Assembly (NCBI GenBank): GCA_946184715.1
Contig: CAMHGU010000064.1
Location: forward strand, 1-10,385
Reading direction: 5' to 3'
DNA: 10,385 bases
Origin: an uncultured bacterium
GTDB lineage: Bacteria; Bacteroidota; Bacteroidia; Bacteroidales; Muribaculaceae
Part shown: piece after piece, positions 1-7,130 of the stretch
Layout of the letters: each line of letters starts with the position of its first letter
How positions within the stretch are numbered: the stretch's first letter is position 1
Translations under genes and position numbers: made by a program
The notes under the pieces: model-generated
Database searches by the model: none
What the model was told of the DNA's origin: nothing
What the model saw: only the letters and a program-made list of their open reading frames with translations

Positions 1-108
1 GCCGACGTTTCGGCCTCATCCTTGAAGCAGCTGAGCCAGGCGCAGCTCCGCAGGCTGTTCAGCAGGCAGTTCGATGACGGATTCGGCTTCAATCGCGGGC
101 GATTATAG
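1..108 (+). CDS. C-terminal end of an unidentified upstream gene (partial)
   Basis: Frame 1 is open from the left edge to a TAG at 106-108 and encodes the last 35 residues of a protein ending in FDDGFGFNRGRL. I do not recognise the family. The frame is preferred because its third positions are mostly C or G, as in the other genes here. Two other frames in this stretch hit stops by about 24 and 74. The tail is basic and hydrophilic (several Gln, Arg and Lys), with no membrane segment. The start lies outside the window. The gap to the next gene is 51 bases and contains a palindrome, so the two genes are probably transcribed separately. The frame is fairly likely to be real; no function can be given. 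Confidence 0.6.
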   Translation, partial: ADVSASSLKQLSQAQLRRLFSRQFDDGFGFNRGRL

Positions 109-124
109 CGCGAGTTTCAAAATT

Positions 125-144
125 ATTGTGTAACTTTACACAAT
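125..144. promoter_or_regulatory. Perfect 9-bp inverted repeat, candidate operator or promoter
   Basis: Arms ATTGTGTAA (125-133) and TTACACAAT (136-144) are exact reverse complements around a CT centre. The site lies 15 bases before the ATG of the receiver/ATP-grasp gene. Inside it, TAACTTTA at 131-138 matches the Bacteroidetes -7 box TAnnTTTG at five of six fixed positions, but I see no well-spaced TTTG -33 element. A dimeric repressor bound here would cover the promoter; alternatively, the RNA would form a hairpin near the start codon. The regulator family cannot be named from the site. Confidence 0.5.
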
Positions 145-159
145 TGTTATCGTGCCCCG

Positions 160-3135
160 ATGGAAGAATCGACTCTCAGCCAGCTTTACCTCCACGACAC
201 TGCGTTTCAGAACCTGATGCAGCGCCGCATCTACAATGTGCTCCTCATCGCCTCGCCCTACGATGCTTTTATGATTGAGGAGGACGGGCGCGTGGAGGAG
301 CAGCTCTATTTCGAATACGTAAAGCTCAACCTCAGCTCGCCGCCCCGTGTGGCCAAAGCTACCGACTACGACACCGCTCTGGCGATGCTCGCCGAGAAGC
401 ACTACGACCTCATCATCGCTATGCCGGGCGTGGATATCTCCGAGACGTTCACCCGCGCCAAAGAGATAAAGCAGGCCTACGCCGACATTCCGATAGTGGT
501 GCTGACGCCCTTCTCGCGCGAGGTGTCGCGGCGTTTAGCCAACGAAGACCTCTCGGCCGTGGACTATGTATTCTCCTGGCTCGGCAATGTAGATCTGCTG
601 CTGGCCATCATCAAGCTACTTGAGGACTCAATGAATGCCGACAACGACGTCAACGGCATCGGCATCCAGATGATAATGCTTGTGGAGAACTCCGTGCGCT
701 TCTATTCGGCGGCCCTTCCCACCCTGTACCGCTTCCTGTTGCAGCAGTCGATGGAGTTCTCGACCGAGGCTCTCAATGCCCACGAGCAGATGCTGCGTAT
801 GCGCGGCCGCCCCAAGGTGGCTCTCGCCCGCGACTACGAGGAAGCCCGCGCACTCTACGACCGCTACGGCCACAATATGCTGGGCGTGATTACCGACATC
901 GCTTTCAACCGCGACGGTGAGCGCGACACCAAAGCGGGAGTGCGGCTGGCCGAGCACATCCGCGCCGCCGACCCCTTCCTCCCCATCATCGCCCAATCGT
1001 CGGAGCCCGAAAATGCCGCCGACGTGGCGCCGCTCCGCTGCGCTTTCATCGACAAGAACTCCAAGACCTTCGCCCAGGACCTCGGCGATGCCATTATGGA
1101 GCACTTCGGATTTGGCGACTTCATAATCCGCGACCCCAAGAGCGGCCGTGAGATCCTGCGCATCCACGACCTCAAAGAGCTGCAAAACCACATCTTCGAC
1201 ATCCCCTCCGAGTCGCTGTTCTATCACGCCTCGTTCAACGACATCTCGCGCTGGCTCTACTCCCGAGCTATGTTTCCCATAGCCGAGATTATCAAGGCCC
1301 ACCGCTTCCACGACATCTCCGAGGCTCCGGCCGTAAGGCAGCTCTTCTTCGACCTCATCGTCAAGTACCGCCGGATGAAAAACCGCGGCGTGGTGGCTAT
1401 CTTCAACCGCGACCGCTTCGACTACTACTCCAATTTCGCCCGCATAGGCGAAGGCTCGCTCGGCGGCAAAGGCCGCGGCCTGGCGTTTATCGACTCGATA
1501 ATCAAGCGCAACCCGGTGTGCGACAACTTCGACGGCGCCACCCTCTCCATCCCCCACACCGTGGTGCTCTGCACCGACATCTTCGACGAGTTTATGGAGA
1601 GCAACCGTCTCTATCCCATCGCCCTGAGCAATATCCCCGACGACGACATCCTGGCCGCCTTCCTTAAGGCCAACCTGCCGCAGCGCCTTATCCCCGATAT
1701 GAAAGCGCTCTTTGAGGTGATTGACAAGCCGATAGCCGTGAGGTCGTCGAGTCTGCTTGAGGACTCCCATTATCAGCCCTTCGCCGGAGTGTACGCCACC
1801 TATATGATCCCCCACCTCGACAATCGCGACCTGATGCTCGAAATGCTCGGCAACGCCATCAAGGGCGTTTACGCCTCGGTGTTCTACAGCGAAAGCAAAG
1901 CCTATATGGCCGCCACGCGCAACGTCATCGACCAAGAGAAGATGGCCATAATACTGCAAGAGGTGGTGGGCGCCAATCACGACGGAGCCTACTTCCCCTC
2001 GTTCTCGGGCGTAGGGCGCTCGGTCAACTACTACCCCATCAACGACGAGACCCCCGAGGAGGGTATCGCCGAAGTGGCCATCGGGCTCGGGAAATACATC
2101 GTAGATGGCGGCCTCGCGCTCCGCTTCTCGCCCCACCACCCGGCCAACGTGCTCCAAACCAGCACGCTCGACCTCGCTCTGCGCGACACCCAAACCCGCC
2201 TTTACGCCCTCGACACCGGCCTTGCCGACGACAAAGCCTTCACCACCGACGATGGCTTCAACATCGTGAAGCGCCGCGTGCAAGACTTCGCCGCTACCGG
2301 CGCCCTGAAATATATGGTCTCGACCTACGACCACCTCGACCAGCGCATCAACGACAACGACCTCGGCTCAGGCCGCCGCGTGGTCACCTTCGCCAATATG
2401 CTCAGCCACGGCGCATTCCCCCTGGCCTCCACCATCGACTTTATGCTCAGCGAAGGCCAGAAGGCGATGGGGCGCCCCGTCGAGATAGAATTTGCCGGTA
2501 TGGTCGATGACACCGGCGCGATGAAGGGGCAGATGTACTGGCTGCAGATTCGCCCCATCATCGACCGTAAAGAGATGCTCGACGAGAACCTGCTGCAGCT
2601 GCCCCGCGAGCGGCTCATAATACGCAGCGACCGCGCCCTCGGCCACGGAATGATGGACAATATCACGGCCATTGTCAGCGTCAAGCCCGACCGTTTCTCT
2701 TACAGCAACAACAGCCTCATAGCCCGCGAGATAGAGAAAATCAACGCCCGCTTCATCGCCGAGAACCGCAACTATATCCTCATAGGCCCGGGCCGCTGGG
2801 GATCCACCGACACCGCGCTCGGAATCCCCGTGAAGTGGGCCCACATAGCCGCCGCGCGCCTCATCGTGGAGCACGCCATCAAAGGCAACCACATAGAGCC
2901 GAGCCAGGGCACCCACTTCTTCCAGAACCTCACCTCCTTCGGCGTGGGCTACTTCGCCGTAGCCGACATCGACGGCGACGCCGCCTTTATCGACACCGAA
3001 TGGCTCAGTGCCCGCCCCGCCACCTACGACAGCGACAACGTCACTATCGTGGAGTTCGACACCCCCATCACCGTGGGCATCAACGGCCGCAAAGGCATAG
3101 GCATTGTCGTAAAACCTGATAATCAAAACTCTTGA
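160..3135 (+). CDS. Tandem receiver-like domains fused to a PEP synthase/PPDK-type ATP-grasp domain
   Basis: A 991-residue cytoplasmic protein. Residues about 24-155 resemble a response-regulator receiver, but the strand that should carry the phosphorylatable Asp reads DLIIAMPGVD, about three residues short and without that Asp. Residues about 168-315 form a second receiver-like module keeping an acidic residue (E176), a candidate phosphoacceptor (D246 in VITDIAF) and the conserved Lys (K299 in FIDKN). From about 425 comes the ATP-grasp fold of the PEP/pyruvate-binding family: GGKGRGLAF at 435-443 and AVRSSSLLEDS at 526-536. The C-terminal part carries GPGRWGSTD (876-884) and SQGTHFFQNLTS (915-926). 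I find neither the phosphohistidine domain (TSGG.TCHAA-type motif) nor the PEP-binding barrel, so it should not be called a complete PEP synthase. The most likely activity is ATP-dependent phosphoryl transfer to an unknown acceptor, controlled by the receiver modules; that is inference. The ATG at 160 is the first plausible start, with no Shine-Dalgarno. It is followed after 6 bases by the coiled-coil gene. Confidence 0.85.
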   Translation: MEESTLSQLYLHDTAFQNLMQRRIYNVLLIASPYDAFMIEEDGRVEEQLYFEYVKLNLSSPPRVAKATDYDTALAMLAEKHYDLIIAMPGVDISETFTRAKEIKQAYADIPIVVLTPFSREVSRRLANEDLSAVDYVFSWLGNVDLLLAIIKLLEDSMNADNDVNGIGIQMIMLVENSVRFYSAALPTLYRFLLQQSMEFSTEALNAHEQMLRMRGRPKVALARDYEEARALYDRYGHNMLGVITDIAFNRDGERDTKAGVRLAEHIRAADPFLPIIAQSSEPENAADVAPLRCAFIDKNSKTFAQDLGDAIMEHFGFGDFIIRDPKSGREILRIHDLKELQNHIFDIPSESLFYHASFNDISRWLYSRAMFPIAEIIKAHRFHDISEAPAVRQLFFDLIVKYRRMKNRGVVAIFNRDRFDYYSNFARIGEGSLGGKGRGLAFIDSIIKRNPVCDNFDGATLSIPHTVVLCTDIFDEFMESNRLYPIALSNIPDDDILAAFLKANLPQRLIPDMKALFEVIDKPIAVRSSSLLEDSHYQPFAGVYATYMIPHLDNRDLMLEMLGNAIKGVYASVFYSESKAYMAATRNVIDQEKMAIILQEVVGANHDGAYFPSFSGVGRSVNYYPINDETPEEGIAEVAIGLGKYIVDGGLALRFSPHHPANVLQTSTLDLALRDTQTRLYALDTGLADDKAFTTDDGFNIVKRRVQDFAATGALKYMVSTYDHLDQRINDNDLGSGRRVVTFANMLSHGAFPLASTIDFMLSEGQKAMGRPVEIEFAGMVDDTGAMKGQMYWLQIRPIIDRKEMLDENLLQLPRERLIIRSDRALGHGMMDNITAIVSVKPDRFSYSNNSLIAREIEKINARFIAENRNYILIGPGRWGSTDTALGIPVKWAHIAAARLIVEHAIKGNHIEPSQGTHFFQNLTSFGVGYFAVADIDGDAAFIDTEWLSARPATYDSDNVTIVEFDTPITVGINGRKGIGIVVKPDNQNS

Positions 3136-3141
3136 CACTAT

Positions 3142-4662
3142 ATGAGCTTCTTTGAAAACCTTAAGCGCCTCTTCGGGTTCTCCCCCGACCGCTTTATCAC
3201 CGACGACCTCGATGCCGGTGAGATAATTATGGATGGCAACGGCAACCACTACGAGGCCGGCTCCCCGGCCAAGCAACCCGCGACCAAGCCCGGCACCGAC
3301 CGGCCGGCGGCGCTCCCGTCGCGGCCCGCTGTCGATACCACGGCAATCACGGCCCAATCGGCCGCCGCCGTCGCGGCCGACACCACCGAAGCTATCGCCG
3401 CCCTCGCCACCGCCGGCTCCGACCCCGAAAAGCTCAAGACCGACATTCGCCAAGAGCTCGAGAAAGCGCTCAAGCAGGCCGCCGCGCAAGCCGCCGCCGA
3501 CACCGGCAGCCGCTGGCAGTCGCAATACGACGAGCTGACTGCTCAATTCAGCGACCTCAACACCGAGAAAGCCGAGCTTAAAGAGCACGCCGCCGACCTC
3601 GACGCCAAGCTCAAAGCCTCCGAGACGCAACGCCGCGCCATGACCGAGCAGATGCGCCTCAAGGACACCAAAGTGGCCGAGGCCGAGGCCGAAGTGGAGC
3701 AGTATCAGCTCGAAGTAAAAAGTCTGCAAAACAAAATCAAGGTCATCCAGGTGAAGACCGACGATGTGGAGTACTTCAAGAACGAGAACGACCGCATCAC
3801 CGCCGAGCTTAATAAGGCGCGCCTCGAAGCCAAGAACCTCAGCGAGGAGCTTGAGCGCCTCAAGGCCGTCGACGACTCGCCCGCCCAGCTCACCGCCAAG
3901 CTCGAAGAGGCCACCGCCCTGCTCCAAGAGCGCGAGCGGCAGAACGCCGACATCAAGCAGCAGCTCGACCTCGCCGTGGCTATGACCAACTCCTTTCGCG
4001 AGAAGCTCGCCAGCGTCACCCACACCCCCGAAGGCACCGCCGCCTCCGAAGCCGTGGAGCTGCGCAACAAGCTCACCGCCGCCAACGCCCAAATCGAAGA
4101 GCTCCAAGCCGAGATTGACGAGGCGAAGCAGAACTTCGAAATCGTGGAGCAGCAACTCGACAAGGTGGAGGAGTTCAAGCGCCGCAAGAACGAGCGCATC
4201 AACGCCCTCACCACCGAGCTCTCCGAGCGCGACCAAGCCATCGCCGACCTTCGCCGCCGCCTCGACGAGGCCAACAAAGCACGGCGCGACGCCGAAGTGG
4301 CCTCCTCACGTCGCATCAAAGAGATTTCCCTTCTCTATGAGCAGCAGCTCGCCGAAGCCAAGCGTCCCGAGCCTCAAGCTCCCATCGACATAGCCGAAGC
4401 CACCTCCGAAGCCCCCGACGACACCCCCGAGACACCCACAGTAGTTATCGACGATGCCCCGGCAGCCCCCGAGACCCCTGCAGCAGAGCCGCCCGCAGAG
4501 GAAGAGCCCGAAGTAGCCATCGACATCGACGACCTCCTGAGCGACGACTGGCTGAAGCCCACCCCGCCATCGGCCACGCAGCCCGAGCCCGACGAAGAAC
4601 CCGAGCCGAAAAAGCCCACCAAAGGACACCCCGACGACCCTCGCCAGATGTCGCTCTTCTGA
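3142..4662 (+). CDS. Long coiled-coil protein with acidic Pro-rich tail and C-terminal QMSLF
   Basis: A 506-residue protein without recognisable enzyme motifs. Residues 1-18 could form an amphipathic helix (MSFFENLKRLFGF). Residues about 40-95 are Ala/Thr/Pro-rich and probably disordered. Residues about 95-410 are a long heptad-type coiled coil rich in Glu, Lys, Ala and Leu. Residues about 415-500 are an acidic Pro/Glu/Ala-rich tail. The last five residues are QMSLF (502-506), close to the bacterial sliding-clamp-binding consensus QL[SD]LF; an exposed, disordered tail is a usual position for such a peptide. The coiled coil contains a related pair of segments, VEYFKNENDRI from 209 and VEEFKRRKNERI from 342. 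There is no signal peptide or membrane segment. The gene starts 6 bases after the receiver/ATP-grasp gene, so the two are probably co-transcribed and may act together. Coiled-coil similarity searches are often misleading, so family assignment would need the tail and head regions. Coding is certain; the role is unknown. Confidence 0.85.
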   Translation: MSFFENLKRLFGFSPDRFITDDLDAGEIIMDGNGNHYEAGSPAKQPATKPGTDRPAALPSRPAVDTTAITAQSAAAVAADTTEAIAALATAGSDPEKLKTDIRQELEKALKQAAAQAAADTGSRWQSQYDELTAQFSDLNTEKAELKEHAADLDAKLKASETQRRAMTEQMRLKDTKVAEAEAEVEQYQLEVKSLQNKIKVIQVKTDDVEYFKNENDRITAELNKARLEAKNLSEELERLKAVDDSPAQLTAKLEEATALLQERERQNADIKQQLDLAVAMTNSFREKLASVTHTPEGTAASEAVELRNKLTAANAQIEELQAEIDEAKQNFEIVEQQLDKVEEFKRRKNERINALTTELSERDQAIADLRRRLDEANKARRDAEVASSRRIKEISLLYEQQLAEAKRPEPQAPIDIAEATSEAPDDTPETPTVVIDDAPAAPETPAAEPPAEEEPEVAIDIDDLLSDDWLKPTPPSATQPEPDEEPEPKKPTKGHPDDPRQMSLF

Positions 4663-4676
4663 CCCGTCGCTGCCCA

Positions 4677-4705
4677 ATCGTCCCTTGATACTACATTATC
4701 GTCCC
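4677..4705. repeat. Direct repeat ATCGTCCC, 21-bp period
   Basis: ATCGTCCC occurs at 4677-4684 and again at 4698-4705, a 21-base period equal to about two turns of DNA. It lies in the 69-base gap before the patatin gene. Two copies on the same DNA face could bind a regulator, but two 8-mers may also be chance. The rest of the gap is AT-rich (about 4705-4731). I see no convincing TAnnTTTG box and no terminator hairpin after the coiled-coil gene. Confidence 0.3.
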
Positions 4706-4731
4706 AACCTATTATAAACTGATTTGTTGAA

Positions 4732-6792
4732 TTGAATATACGTATAGCAATAATTACGCTCGTAGCGGCGCTGTCGCTGTCGTTGACCTCGGCAGCGCAA
4801 TCACTGGCCCCCGACACCGTGCCGCACCGCAAGAAAGTGGCGCTGGTGCTCAGCGGCGGCGGCGCCTACGGCGCTGCCCATGTGGGCGCCCTCAAAGTGC
4901 TTGAAGAGATCGGTATGCCCGTCGATATGGTGGTGGGCACAAGTATGGGCAGCATCGTTGGCGCCCTTTACAGCGTAGGCTACGACAGCAACGACATCAC
5001 CTCGATGTTTCGGCAGATGGACTGGGGCGAGCTCTTTCTCGACAGCGAAGACGCCCGCCACCTGACGCTGCGCGACCGCGACGAAAAGAACACCTACATC
5101 TACAAGCGCGACTTCTACGTGGGCGGCAACGTCGACCCCCAGCCCGGCGGATTGTTGCGCGGCGAGAACATCGACAAGACCTTTGAGCAATTACTCTACG
5201 GCTACACCGACAGCATCAACTTCCTCACCGATATGCCGCGGCAATTTGCCTGCGTGGCCACCGACCTCCTCACCGACGAAGAGGTGGTGCTCACCGACGG
5301 CTCGCTGGTCAAGAGCGTGCGCGCCAGTATGTCGATTCCGGGCGTATTCACCACCGTGCACATAGGCGACTGGCAGCTCGTGGACGGCGGCGCGAAAAAC
5401 AACTTTGCCGCCGACGTGGCACGCCGGCTGGGAGCCGACATCGTCATCGGCGTGAAATACGACCGGCAGCTCGACACCATTCGCAACTACCGCCGCATCA
5501 TCGACGTGCTGGAGCGCACCGGCGGCAGCGACGTCAGCCGCCGCTCGCGTGCCAACGAAAAATACTGCGACCTGGTCATCAAAGTGCCCGTGCGCGGCTT
5601 CACCAGCGGCAGCTTCACCGCGCGCGCCCTCGACTCGCTGATGACGCGCGGCGAGAAGTCGGCCCGCGCCAAAATCGATGAGCTCCGCGCTCTCAAAGCC
5701 CTGGCCGTGCCCGACACCGCTCGCAACTACAGCCTCCACCTGCGCGACCTCGGCAGCGCCCTGCGAAGCGCCGGTGAGACGGCCGGTCTTATCTACGACC
5801 ATCTACCCGGCACCATAGTGGCCGGCGCCGGCCTGCGCTTCGACAGCAACGAAATCTTTGCCGCGCAGCTCGGCGCACGCTACTTTATCCCAGGCAAAGG
5901 AGCCAAAGAGCTCGACCTGGCTTTGCGATTGGGCCTGCGCTCTACGCTGCGCATCGCCTTCGAGCTGCAGCCCGCGCCCTTCAAGCGAATGGGCGTAAGC
6001 TACCAATTCGGCTACAACTACAGCACCATATACACCCGCGGCAAGCGCAGCAACAACCTGTCGTATCTGCATCAGCGCGCCGACCTCAAGCTGTTCTCGC
6101 TCGATGCCGTCAACTTCTACTTCGAGATAGGGCTCGGATGGGACCACTACCACCACTTCAAGGAGCTGTGGAACGAGCATAGCGAAATAGATTTCACCAC
6201 CAACGAGCACTACTTCAACTACCACGCCCGGCTGCGCTACGACAGCGAGAACAACTACTACTTCCCCACCCGAGGCGTAAGAGCCGAAGCGTCCTACGAG
6301 TATTGCACCGACAACTTCGGCACTTGGAAAGGGCATAGCGGTTTCAGCGACCTCGCGGCGATGTGTCGCGTCACCATCCCGCTCTCGGCCACTACCCACC
6401 TGCGGCCACAGCTGCAGGGGCGCTTCCTCTTCGGCAGCGACCTGCCCATAATGGTTGGCAACGTGGTGGGCGGAATCAGCGGCGTGAAGCACCTGCCCCA
6501 ACAGATGCCGATGCCCGGGCTCGCCCACGTTGAGTTCTTCGACAACGCCTTCGTAAGCGCTACGCTCCGCCTGCAGCAGCGCCTCACCGGCCGCCATTAC
6601 CTCCTGCTCGAAGGCGGCGTGGCCGAGCAAAGCGAGGAGGTGAAGAAACTCTTCGACCAAAAGCCGTTCTGGGGTGCCCACGTAGGCTACTTCTACAACC
6701 TCGGCATCGCCGGCCCATTAGGCGCCACTATAGGCTGGAACAGCTACAGCAAGCGAGTAGGCTTCCTCATCTCCCTCGGCTTCCAGTTCTGA
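4732..6792 (+). CDS. Patatin-like phospholipase with C-terminal outer-membrane beta-barrel (PlpD-like)
   Basis: A 686-residue envelope protein. Residues 1-22 look like a signal peptide (hydrophobic core, likely cleavage near SAA-Q). The patatin domain follows: oxyanion motif SGGGAYG (41-47), nucleophile elbow GTSMG with Ser71, and the DGG motif with Asp218 as the other half of the Ser-Asp dyad. This predicts hydrolysis of lipid acyl esters. Residues about 360-686 are rich in alternating aromatic and polar strands, like a Bac_surface_Ag (BamA/TamA-type) barrel, and end in LGFQF with the terminal Phe expected of a barrel sorting signal. This is the type Vd autotransporter layout. Only about 40 residues (roughly 320-360) separate the two domains, too few for the POTRA domain seen in PlpD. 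The start must be TTG at 4732: the frame is closed by TGA at 4720-4722, no ATG, or GTG occurs between it and the patatin motifs, and only this start gives a signal peptide. Substrate and surface exposure are not shown by the sequence. Confidence 0.88.
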   Translation: MNIRIAIITLVAALSLSLTSAAQSLAPDTVPHRKKVALVLSGGGAYGAAHVGALKVLEEIGMPVDMVVGTSMGSIVGALYSVGYDSNDITSMFRQMDWGELFLDSEDARHLTLRDRDEKNTYIYKRDFYVGGNVDPQPGGLLRGENIDKTFEQLLYGYTDSINFLTDMPRQFACVATDLLTDEEVVLTDGSLVKSVRASMSIPGVFTTVHIGDWQLVDGGAKNNFAADVARRLGADIVIGVKYDRQLDTIRNYRRIIDVLERTGGSDVSRRSRANEKYCDLVIKVPVRGFTSGSFTARALDSLMTRGEKSARAKIDELRALKALAVPDTARNYSLHLRDLGSALRSAGETAGLIYDHLPGTIVAGAGLRFDSNEIFAAQLGARYFIPGKGAKELDLALRLGLRSTLRIAFELQPAPFKRMGVSYQFGYNYSTIYTRGKRSNNLSYLHQRADLKLFSLDAVNFYFEIGLGWDHYHHFKELWNEHSEIDFTTNEHYFNYHARLRYDSENNYYFPTRGVRAEASYEYCTDNFGTWKGHSGFSDLAAMCRVTIPLSATTHLRPQLQGRFLFGSDLPIMVGNVVGGISGVKHLPQQMPMPGLAHVEFFDNAFVSATLRLQQRLTGRHYLLLEGGVAEQSEEVKKLFDQKPFWGAHVGYFYNLGIAGPLGATIGWNSYSKRVGFLISLGFQF

Positions 6793-6852
6793 CCCCTCCG
6801 CCTTCCCCTCTTCAATACTCTACAAACTTAAAGAACGAAAGGAAGCGGCGGA

Positions 6853-6870
6853 GCGACCCGCAAGGGTTGC
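6853..6870 (+). other. Seven-bp hairpin with GCAA tetraloop
   Basis: GCGACCC (6853-6859) pairs with GGGTTGC (6864-6870), including one G-U pair, around a GCAA loop of the stable GNRA class. There is no T run after it, so it is not a standard intrinsic terminator. On the opposite strand the loop would read TTGC, which is not a GNRA, so if it is an RNA element the + strand is favoured. Confidence 0.4.
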
Positions 6871-6896
6871 GATTATGATTAACCTGTGGAGCGTGC

Positions 6897-7016
6897 CCCC
6901 CTCGCCCGCTGACCTCATACGGGTTAGGATAATGAAACAGAGGGCCTCGGCACGGAGGAGAATCGGTGGGGGCGTGCCCGTAATTCTAACCCGCAAGAGG
7001 TCAGAGGGAGAGAGGG
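6897..7016. repeat. Long imperfect inverted repeat, 34-nt arms
   Basis: The arm at 6897-6930 pairs with 6983-7016. The inner 21 positions (6910-6930 with 6983-7003) give 18 Watson-Crick pairs plus one G-U. The outer 13 give 10 more pairs. The 52-base loop contains smaller stems: CCTC/GAGG (6945-6948 with 6955-6958) and GGGC/GCCC (6970-6973 with 6976-6979). It has no coding frame I trust. It could be a structured RNA, a small non-autonomous mobile element or an interspersed repeat. I see no clear target-site duplication. Confidence 0.45.
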
Positions 7017-7030
7017 CAATAAACGCGGTT

Positions 7031-7055
7031 GCGCATTTTGCTGCAAAAATTGCGC
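7031..7055. promoter_or_regulatory. Inverted repeat just upstream of the frr promoter
   Basis: GCGCA (7031-7035) and TGCGC (7051-7055) flank TTTTGC-T-GCAAAA (7036-7048), itself a perfect palindrome around one base. The site ends 21 bases before the -7 box of frr and would overlap the -33 region, a good position for an operator. No canonical -33 TTTG is found at normal spacing; the TTTG at 7037-7040 is too far upstream. Confidence 0.35.
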
Positions 7056-7076
7056 GGTATTTCGGGAAAATCTTAT

Positions 7077-7084
7077 TAACTTTG
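7077..7084 (+). promoter_or_regulatory. Bacteroidetes-type -7 promoter element for frr
   Basis: TAACTTTG is an exact match to the TAnnTTTG -7 consensus of the primary sigma factor in Bacteroidetes. Transcription would start about 5-8 bases downstream, giving an AT-rich leader of roughly 40 bases before the frr ATG at 7131. The -33 element is not recognisable, as is common in this phylum. Confidence 0.6.
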
Positions 7085-7130
7085 AAACATCAATTATTAA
7101 ATATATTACTAACTCTAAAATTTAATCGCT

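Larger units (their letters stand above)
6793..7130. other. Intergenic region with several inverted repeats, upstream of frr
   Basis: This 338-base gap carries no convincing gene. From left to right: a weak inverted pair, CTCCGCCTTCC (6796-6806) against GGAAGCGGCGGAG (6841-6853), which might be a poor terminator for the patatin gene (long loop, no T run); a GCAA-loop hairpin (6853-6870); a long imperfect inverted repeat (6897-7016); and a palindrome plus -7 box before frr. ACCCGCAAG occurs twice (6856-6864 and 6989-6997), as does GCGTGCCC (6891-6898 and 6972-6979). The individual elements are listed separately. Confidence 0.6.

Noticed and set aside
628..2334. Long open frame of 568 codons on the - strand
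   Set aside because: It lies opposite the receiver/ATP-grasp gene, whose motifs are clear. Its translation is Val/Gly/His/Glu-rich without motifs, as expected from the antisense of C-ending codons.
160..3135. Annotation as a complete phosphoenolpyruvate synthase
   Set aside because: Only the ATP-grasp part is recognisable; the phosphohistidine motif and PEP/pyruvate barrel are not seen, and two receiver-like modules are added at the N-terminus.
2368..4236. Long open frame of 622 codons on the - strand
   Set aside because: It spans the junction of two real + strand genes and its translation is low-complexity Leu/Gly/Val, an antisense artefact.
6796..6853. Intrinsic terminator after the patatin gene
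   Set aside because: The arms are unequal, the loop is 34 bases and no T run follows, so it does not meet the usual criteria.
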